From NCBI GenBank assembly GCA_946409545.1, contig CAMJWT010000024.1, positions 1 to 26,585 on the forward strand: DNA of 26,585 nt. The letters run 5' to 3'. Positions within the stretch are counted from its first letter, which is position 1; every line of letters starts with the position of its first letter. The translations under genes and the position numbers were made by a program. Below are positions 22,790 to 26,585 of this stretch, piece after piece. Below the pieces are notes generated by a model. That model had not been told where the DNA came from and ran no database searches. It saw only the letters and a list, made by a program, of their open reading frames with translations. This stretch comes from RUG12783 sp946409545 (lineage in GTDB: Bacteria; Bacillota_I; Bacilli_A; RF39; UBA660).

Positions 22790-23575
22790 ATGACACTTGA
22801 AGTAAAAGATTTAAATTATGGTGAGTTTAAAAACTTTAATATAGTATTTAAAAGTTATAGATCATATTCTATTATTGGTGATATTAATTGTGGTAATGAA
22901 ACATTATTTAGAATATTATCAACATCTATTATGACAAATAATAGTATTTTCTTTAATGATACTTGTCTTAATGTTGATACAAGATTCAGCTATTTAAGAA
23001 AAATTGGGGTCATTAAAGAAGTAAATAATAATTCTTTTATCCTAGATAATGTTTATGATGAATTAGCATTTTCCTTAAAAAAATTAAATCTTGATGAAGA
23101 AGAAATAAAAACAAGAATTGATTTCTATTTAAAATATTTTAATTTAAAGATTAAATCAAAAAAGATTAGTGAATTAAATCTTTATGAAAAACAACTAATG
23201 ATGGTTATTATGGCCCTTTTACATGAACCATCAATAATTATAATGGAAGATATAATATGTAATTTAAAGTTAGAAGATTATATTAAAGTTAATAAATTAT
23301 TTAGTTACTTTATGGATAAAAAGAAATTAATTGTTATCAAGTTCTTTAATAATTTTGATTATGTTAATCATGATGATTATATATATGTAATGGATAATTA
23401 TGAAATCATCAAAAAAGGTTTTAAAGATGATTTAATGGTTGATGATCAGTTTTTAAACAAACATAATTTAAGAGTACCATTCATGTATGATTTATCCCTT
23501 AAACTTAAGATGTATAAACTAATAGATAAAGTTTATCTCAATATGGAAGATATGGTGAATGATATATGGAAATAA
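22790..23575 (+). CDS. Degenerate EcfA1-like ABC subunit without Walker A lysine
   Basis: A 261-residue protein in the position of EcfA1. Homology to ECF ATPases is visible in KIGVIKE...NVYDELAF (71-94, the Q-loop region) and ISELNLYEKQLMMVIMALLHEPSIIIMED (126-154). The catalytic parts are lost: Walker A reads GDINCGNET (30-38) with Asn in place of Lys, the Q-loop Gln is Lys, the LSGGQ signature is LNLYE (129-133), Walker B Asp-Glu is replaced by Glu153-Asp154, and the H-loop His is Phe. An in-frame GTG at 22778 is part of the ribosome site, so I start at ATG 22790. It overlaps the next gene by ten bases. The ORF is full-length, which suggests a structural role. It should not hydrolyse ATP by the normal mechanism. 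Confidence 0.82.
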   Translation: MTLEVKDLNYGEFKNFNIVFKSYRSYSIIGDINCGNETLFRILSTSIMTNNSIFFNDTCLNVDTRFSYLRKIGVIKEVNNNSFILDNVYDELAFSLKKLNLDEEEIKTRIDFYLKYFNLKIKSKKISELNLYEKQLMMVIMALLHEPSIIIMEDIICNLKLEDYIKVNKLFSYFMDKKKLIVIKFFNNFDYVNHDDYIYVMDNYEIIKKGFKDDLMVDDQFLNKHNLRVPFMYDLSLKLKMYKLIDKVYLNMEDMVNDIWK

Positions 23576-24255
23576 AAATTAAAGACGAAAAGATTAAAGT
23601 TACTAAGCCTTCTATTATTGGTTTAATGGGAAATAATTATGAAACATATTTAGAAGAATTATCTCATAATAAACGAAGTGTTGGTTACATCAAAAAGAAT
23701 GAATATTACTATACAAACTATGTTTATGATGAATTATTATTATTCATGAATAGATGCAAGTGTGAAGTTAAAAATGTTGCTAAAAGAATGGAAAAAGTTC
23801 TTGATTCCTTATCTCTTCCATATAGTTTTCTTGAAAAAGAAATAAGTGATTTATCTAAAGGAGAAAAAAGAATACTTTCTTATCTTCGAATCTTTATTTT
23901 TAACCCAAAAGTCTTAATAATTGATGAACCTTTTAAAAATCTTGATTATAAATATGAAAAAATAGTAATAAACTATTTACGAGAATTAAAAAATAAGTAT
24001 AATAAGACTATCATTATTGCAAGTAATAACTCTAATATTATTTACGAAAACACTAATAAAACAATAATTATTGATAAAGATATTATTTTTAAAGATACAA
24101 TTAAATTATTTAGTGATAATGAAATAATAGAAAAATATAATCTTAATATTCCTAATCTTGTTATGTTTTCTAAATTAGCTGAAAAGAAAAATAAAAAGAT
24201 TAAATATTACCAAGATAATAGAGAATTAATGAAGGAAGTGTATCGTAATGTTTAA
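23566..24255 (+). CDS. Degenerate EcfA2-like ABC subunit without Walker A lysine
   Basis: A 229-residue protein in the position of EcfA2, shorter than the usual about 285. It retains a clear signature LSKGE (96-100), Walker B VLIIDEP (116-122) and the D-loop NLD (125-127). But the Walker A counterpart GLMGNNYET (19-27) has Tyr where the invariant Lys should be, the Q-loop Gln is Lys and the H-loop His is Asn154. About 25 residues between Walker A and the Q-loop are missing, so the antiparallel beta subdomain is reduced. Its ATG overlaps the end of the EcfA1-like gene, and its last bases overlap the EcfT-like gene by eight. The best reading is a re-purposed subunit. Confidence 0.85.
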   Translation: MEIKIKDEKIKVTKPSIIGLMGNNYETYLEELSHNKRSVGYIKKNEYYYTNYVYDELLLFMNRCKCEVKNVAKRMEKVLDSLSLPYSFLEKEISDLSKGEKRILSYLRIFIFNPKVLIIDEPFKNLDYKYEKIVINYLRELKNKYNKTIIIASNNSNIIYENTNKTIIIDKDIIFKDTIKLFSDNEIIEKYNLNIPNLVMFSKLAEKKNKKIKYYQDNRELMKEVYRNV

Positions 24256-24853
24256 TAATCCGAGAATTCATTTATATAACAAGTTAATATGTTTATTCTT
24301 ATCATGTTTAGTTATTATTTTTAATAGTAGTTCTATATCATTACTATTAATGTTTATTATCTATTTTATGTTACTAAAAAATGATGAAAAGATTTATTCA
24401 CTTATTATTAGTTTGTTTTTTGTATTAGCTTTTGCTTTCCTTTATATATATGATGTTACATTCTGGGTTAAATTAATCTTAATATGTGCCTATGCTTATT
24501 ATTATTTATATTTAGATTTATCAAAAGTTAAATTCAAGAAAAAAGTAGTTAAAAAAGAAGTAGTAGAAGAAGTAAAAAAAGAAGAAGTTAGTAAAGTTGT
24601 CAAAGAAAAAGTATCAGAAGAACTTAAAAATGGGGACGCTTTAACAAAAGAAGAAAAAGAACAAATAGAAAAAGATTTAGATCGCAAAGTAGATGAAGAA
24701 GTAAAAGAAATCAAAGAAAATTATTTTTTAAGATATTATCATGTTCAACAAAAGTTATCTCGTCGTAAATATGATATTAATATGGAGAATATTATATATG
24801 TTTTTGTTAATGTTCTTGCCATGGTAATATGTATTTTGGTGGAAAGAATATGA
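24248..24853 (+). CDS. Short EcfT-like membrane protein with charged helical insert
   Basis: A 201-residue membrane protein in the ecfT position. Its opening NPRIHLYNKLICLFL resembles the DPRTKLL start of EcfT. Hydrophobic segments lie at about 12-43 (one long or two close), 49-68, 72-90 and 180-198. Residues 93-158 are a Lys/Glu-rich helix or coiled coil (KKVVKKEVVEEVKKEEV, then EEKEQIEKDLDRKVDEEVKEI). Normal EcfT is about 265 residues, and its coupling helices carry Ala-Arg-Ser/Gly motifs; I do not find these here. The TGA stop overlaps the truA ATG (ATGA), so translation is coupled. An EcfT origin is inferred from position and the N-terminus; weak homology means other origins are possible. 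Confidence 0.6.
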   Translation: MFNNPRIHLYNKLICLFLSCLVIIFNSSSISLLLMFIIYFMLLKNDEKIYSLIISLFFVLAFAFLYIYDVTFWVKLILICAYAYYYLYLDLSKVKFKKKVVKKEVVEEVKKEEVSKVVKEKVSEELKNGDALTKEEKEQIEKDLDRKVDEEVKEIKENYFLRYYHVQQKLSRRKYDINMENIIYVFVNVLAMVICILVERI

Positions 24854-25581
24854 GATATCTAATAACTTTTTCTTATGATGGAACAAGATATAATGGTTAT
24901 CAAAAACAAAAAGGTAAATTAACTATTCAAGAAGAAATAGAAAAAGTATTGAAATATATAAATAATGACAAAGATACTAAAATTACAAGTAGTGGAAGAA
25001 CGGATAAAGGAGTTCATGCCTTATGTCAAAAAGGGCATGTTGATATTGATGTCGATATTACTGAATACAAATTAAAAAGAGCAATGAATTCCCTATTACC
25101 AGATGATATTCATGTTATTGATACAAAGAAAGTTGATAGTGAATTTCATGCAAGATATATGGTAAAAGAAAAAGAATACAAGTATTTCTTAAATATGGGA
25201 GAATATGATCCAACAAGAAGAAATTATTGTTTTCAATATAATCGAAAACTTGATGTTAATAGTATGAAGGAAGCTATTAAATATTTTATAGGAACTCATG
25301 ACTTTGAAAGTTTTACCCCAACTATTGATAAAAGAGAAAATAATGTAAGAACAATAATAGAAGCTACGATAGAAGAATCTAATGATATTTTAACATTTAC
25401 TTTTAGAGGAAATGGTTTTATTAAGTATCAAGTACGTAATATGGTAGGATTCTTAATAAAAGTTGGTGAGGGTAAGAAGAATGGTTCTGATATACCTAAT
25501 ATTCTTCTTGGAAAAGATCGAAGATTAGCTAGTATTACTGCTCATCCAGAAGGCTTATATTTAACTGATGTTAAATATTAG
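24850..25581 (+). CDS. truA: tRNA pseudouridine synthase A
   Basis: Converts uridines 38-40 of the tRNA anticodon arm to pseudouridine. The 243-residue length is standard. SGRTDKGVHA (48-57) contains the catalytic Asp52; the opening LITFSYDGTRYNGYQKQ, the EFHARY strand and FLIKVGEGK near the C-terminus are conserved. An upstream in-frame ATG (24829) lies inside the EcfT-like gene; ATG 24850 has GGTGG just before it and overlaps the previous stop as ATGA. truA directly before rplM-rpsI is the conserved Bacilli order. Confidence 0.96.
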   Translation: MRYLITFSYDGTRYNGYQKQKGKLTIQEEIEKVLKYINNDKDTKITSSGRTDKGVHALCQKGHVDIDVDITEYKLKRAMNSLLPDDIHVIDTKKVDSEFHARYMVKEKEYKYFLNMGEYDPTRRNYCFQYNRKLDVNSMKEAIKYFIGTHDFESFTPTIDKRENNVRTIIEATIEESNDILTFTFRGNGFIKYQVRNMVGFLIKVGEGKKNGSDIPNILLGKDRRLASITAHPEGLYLTDVKY

Positions 25582-25610
25582 TCTTTTTCTTATATATCAA
25601 CAAATATTTA

Positions 25611-25639
25611 TTGACAATACTAATTAAAACTAGTATAAT
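25611..25639 (+). promoter_or_regulatory. Consensus promoter of rplM-rpsI
   Basis: TTGACA (25611-25616), 17-base spacer, TATAAT (25634-25639): a full consensus promoter, 30 bases after truA. Confidence 0.93.
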
Positions 25640-25644
25640 TCATA

Positions 25645-25696
25645 TCGGTACATTGAAATCCCGACAAGTAGGTTTAGTATTGGGAACACTGAACTG
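25645..25696 (+). ncRNA. Structured leader of rplM, candidate L13 leader
   Basis: The 5' untranslated region can fold into TCGG (25645-25648)/CCGA (25661-25664) and GGTTTAGT (25671-25678)/ACTGAACT (25688-25695). TCCCGA (25659-25664) can also pair with TTGGGA (25680-25685) in the second loop, giving a pseudoknot or switch. Its place and length suit an autoregulatory L13 leader, as known in Bacilli, but I could not match the family consensus. Confidence 0.5.
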
Positions 25697-25718
25697 AAAA
25701 ATATGAAGGAGAAAAATT

Positions 25719-26150
25719 ATGAATAGCTATATGCAAAAGAAAGAAGAAGTTGTTCGTTCTTGGTATGTAATTGATGCAGCTGATAAGAATTTAGGTAGAG
25801 TAGCTACTTTAGCAGCACATATTTTACGTGGTAAGAACAAAGTAACATATACACCTCATATTGATTGTGGTGATTATGTTATTATAATTAACGCAAGTAA
25901 GGTAAATTTAACTGGTAATAAGTTGAATGATAAAATGTACTATAATCATTCAATGTATCCAGGAGGATTAAGAGAAAGAAATGCAAAAACAATGCGTGAA
26001 CAATATCCAGTAGAGATGTTAGAAAGAGCAGTAAATGGTATGTTACCTCATAACCGTCTTGGACGTGCTATGGGTAAGAAATTATTTGTTTATGAAGGTG
26101 AAACTCATCCTCATACAGCACAAAAACCAGTTACTATCGAAGTTAAGTAG
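25719..26150 (+). CDS. rplM: 50S ribosomal protein L13
   Basis: Ribosomal protein L13, an early-assembly protein of the large subunit that binds 23S rRNA. The 143-residue length and the segments RSWYVIDAADKNLGRVAT, YTPHIDCGDYVIIINA and ERAVNGMLPHNRLGRAM are typical. AAGGAG lies seven bases before the first ATG; a second in-frame ATG (25731) is possible but less well placed. It has its own consensus promoter and a structured leader, and rpsI follows after eight bases. Confidence 0.98.
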   Translation: MNSYMQKKEEVVRSWYVIDAADKNLGRVATLAAHILRGKNKVTYTPHIDCGDYVIIINASKVNLTGNKLNDKMYYNHSMYPGGLRERNAKTMREQYPVEMLERAVNGMLPHNRLGRAMGKKLFVYEGETHPHTAQKPVTIEVK

Positions 26151-26158
26151 GAGGGAAT

Positions 26159-26575
26159 ATGAAGAAGAATACATATTATGGAACAGGTCGTAGAAAAGAA
26201 TCAATTGCTAAAGTTAATTTAGTAAATGGTACTGGAAAGATTACTGTTAATGGTAAAGATGTTCGTGAATATTTCCCATACGAAACATTAGTTATGGATT
26301 TATCTCAACCATTAGAATTAACTAACACAAAAGAAATTTTTGATGTTGAAGCTAATGTTGTTGGTGGTGGATTCCGTGGTCAAGCTGGAGCAATCCGTTT
26401 AGGTATTACAAGAGCATTACTTGATTACGATAAGACTACTAGTAAAGATAGTGAAAATAGTTTCCGTAAAACACTAAAAGTATCTGGTATGATTACCCGT
26501 GATGCACGTGTTAAAGAACGTAAGAAATATGGTCTTAAGAAAGCACGTAGAGCTCCACAATTCTCAAAACGTTAA
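26159..26575 (+). CDS. rpsI: 30S ribosomal protein S9
   Basis: Ribosomal protein S9 of the small-subunit head; its C-terminal tail reaches toward the P-site tRNA. The protein is 138 residues. GTGRRKESIAKVNL at the start, GGGFRGQAGAIRLGI in the middle and the basic ending ARRAPQFSKR with the terminal Lys-Arg are invariant family features. GGAGGG overlaps the rplM stop just before the ATG. The rplM-rpsI pair is universal. The window ends ten bases after the stop, so the terminator is not visible. Confidence 0.98.
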   Translation: MKKNTYYGTGRRKESIAKVNLVNGTGKITVNGKDVREYFPYETLVMDLSQPLELTNTKEIFDVEANVVGGGFRGQAGAIRLGITRALLDYDKTTSKDSENSFRKTLKVSGMITRDARVKERKKYGLKKARRAPQFSKR

Positions 26576-26585
26576 TTTACAACTT

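Noticed and set aside
24541..24720. Simple-sequence repeat in the EcfT-like gene
   Set aside because: The GAA/AAA-rich stretch encodes an alternating Lys/Glu helix in one frame without exact unit repeats.
1..26585. CRISPR array, tRNA, rRNA or insertion sequence
   Set aside because: Reading the intergenic stretches showed no regularly spaced repeats, cloverleaf, transposase or terminal repeats.

Overview
The window is chromosomal DNA from a very AT-rich, low-GC Gram-positive bacterium that uses the standard bacterial code: TGA is a real stop in nadE and in the EcfT-like gene. Compact operons, AAGGAGG-type ribosome sites, sigma-A promoters, SecA with a SEC-C tail, and the Bacilli gene blocks cysS/mrnC/rlmB/sigma-H and ecf/truA/rplM/rpsI all point to Bacilli. 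I infer an uncultured or gut-type lineage with a small genome; the species cannot be named from this window.

Bases 1-3720 hold the 3' end of secA, an HD-domain hydrolase, two GNAT acetyltransferases, a small unknown protein and a Nudix hydrolase, mostly in short units separated by hairpin terminators. Bases 3718-7264 are a cell-envelope region. A membrane-anchored phosphodiester glycosidase (NAGPA domain, minus strand) diverges from an unknown gene followed by an S66 LD-carboxypeptidase. The two promoters share one -35 hexamer. Bases 7293-9337 carry a DUF6935-like protein, an overlapping one-pass membrane protein and a zeta-toxin-like kinase with no visible antitoxin. A 12-TM-type YfcC/DcuC-like permease follows.

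From 11151 the frame is the Bacilli block cysS - mrnC - rlmB - sigma-H, split by two cassettes. The first is an NAD salvage operon (12690-17528): radical SAM protein, nicotinamidase, nicotinate phosphoribosyltransferase, NAD synthetase, the NrtR repressor and a second Nudix hydrolase. Its promoter is flanked by two copies of the inverted repeat TTAACA-N3-TGTTAA, the likely NrtR operators. The second (18639-20808), between mrnC and rlmB, has three small helical proteins resembling WXG100 or LXG-partner proteins and a helical/alpha-beta hydrolase fusion, which resembles a type VII secretion substrate cassette.

After the sigma factor and a membrane-anchored thioredoxin-like protein comes the most unusual region (22790-24853). 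It sits where ecfA1-ecfA2-ecfT normally lie, directly before truA-rplM-rpsI. Both ATPase-like subunits have lost the P-loop lysine, and the EcfT-like protein is short with a long Lys/Glu-rich helical insert. All three reading frames are intact, which suggests a re-purposed ECF module rather than decay. truA and, from its own consensus promoter with a structured leader, rplM-rpsI close the window. No intergenic stretch exceeds about 150 bases. I saw no tRNA, rRNA, insertion sequence or CRISPR array.
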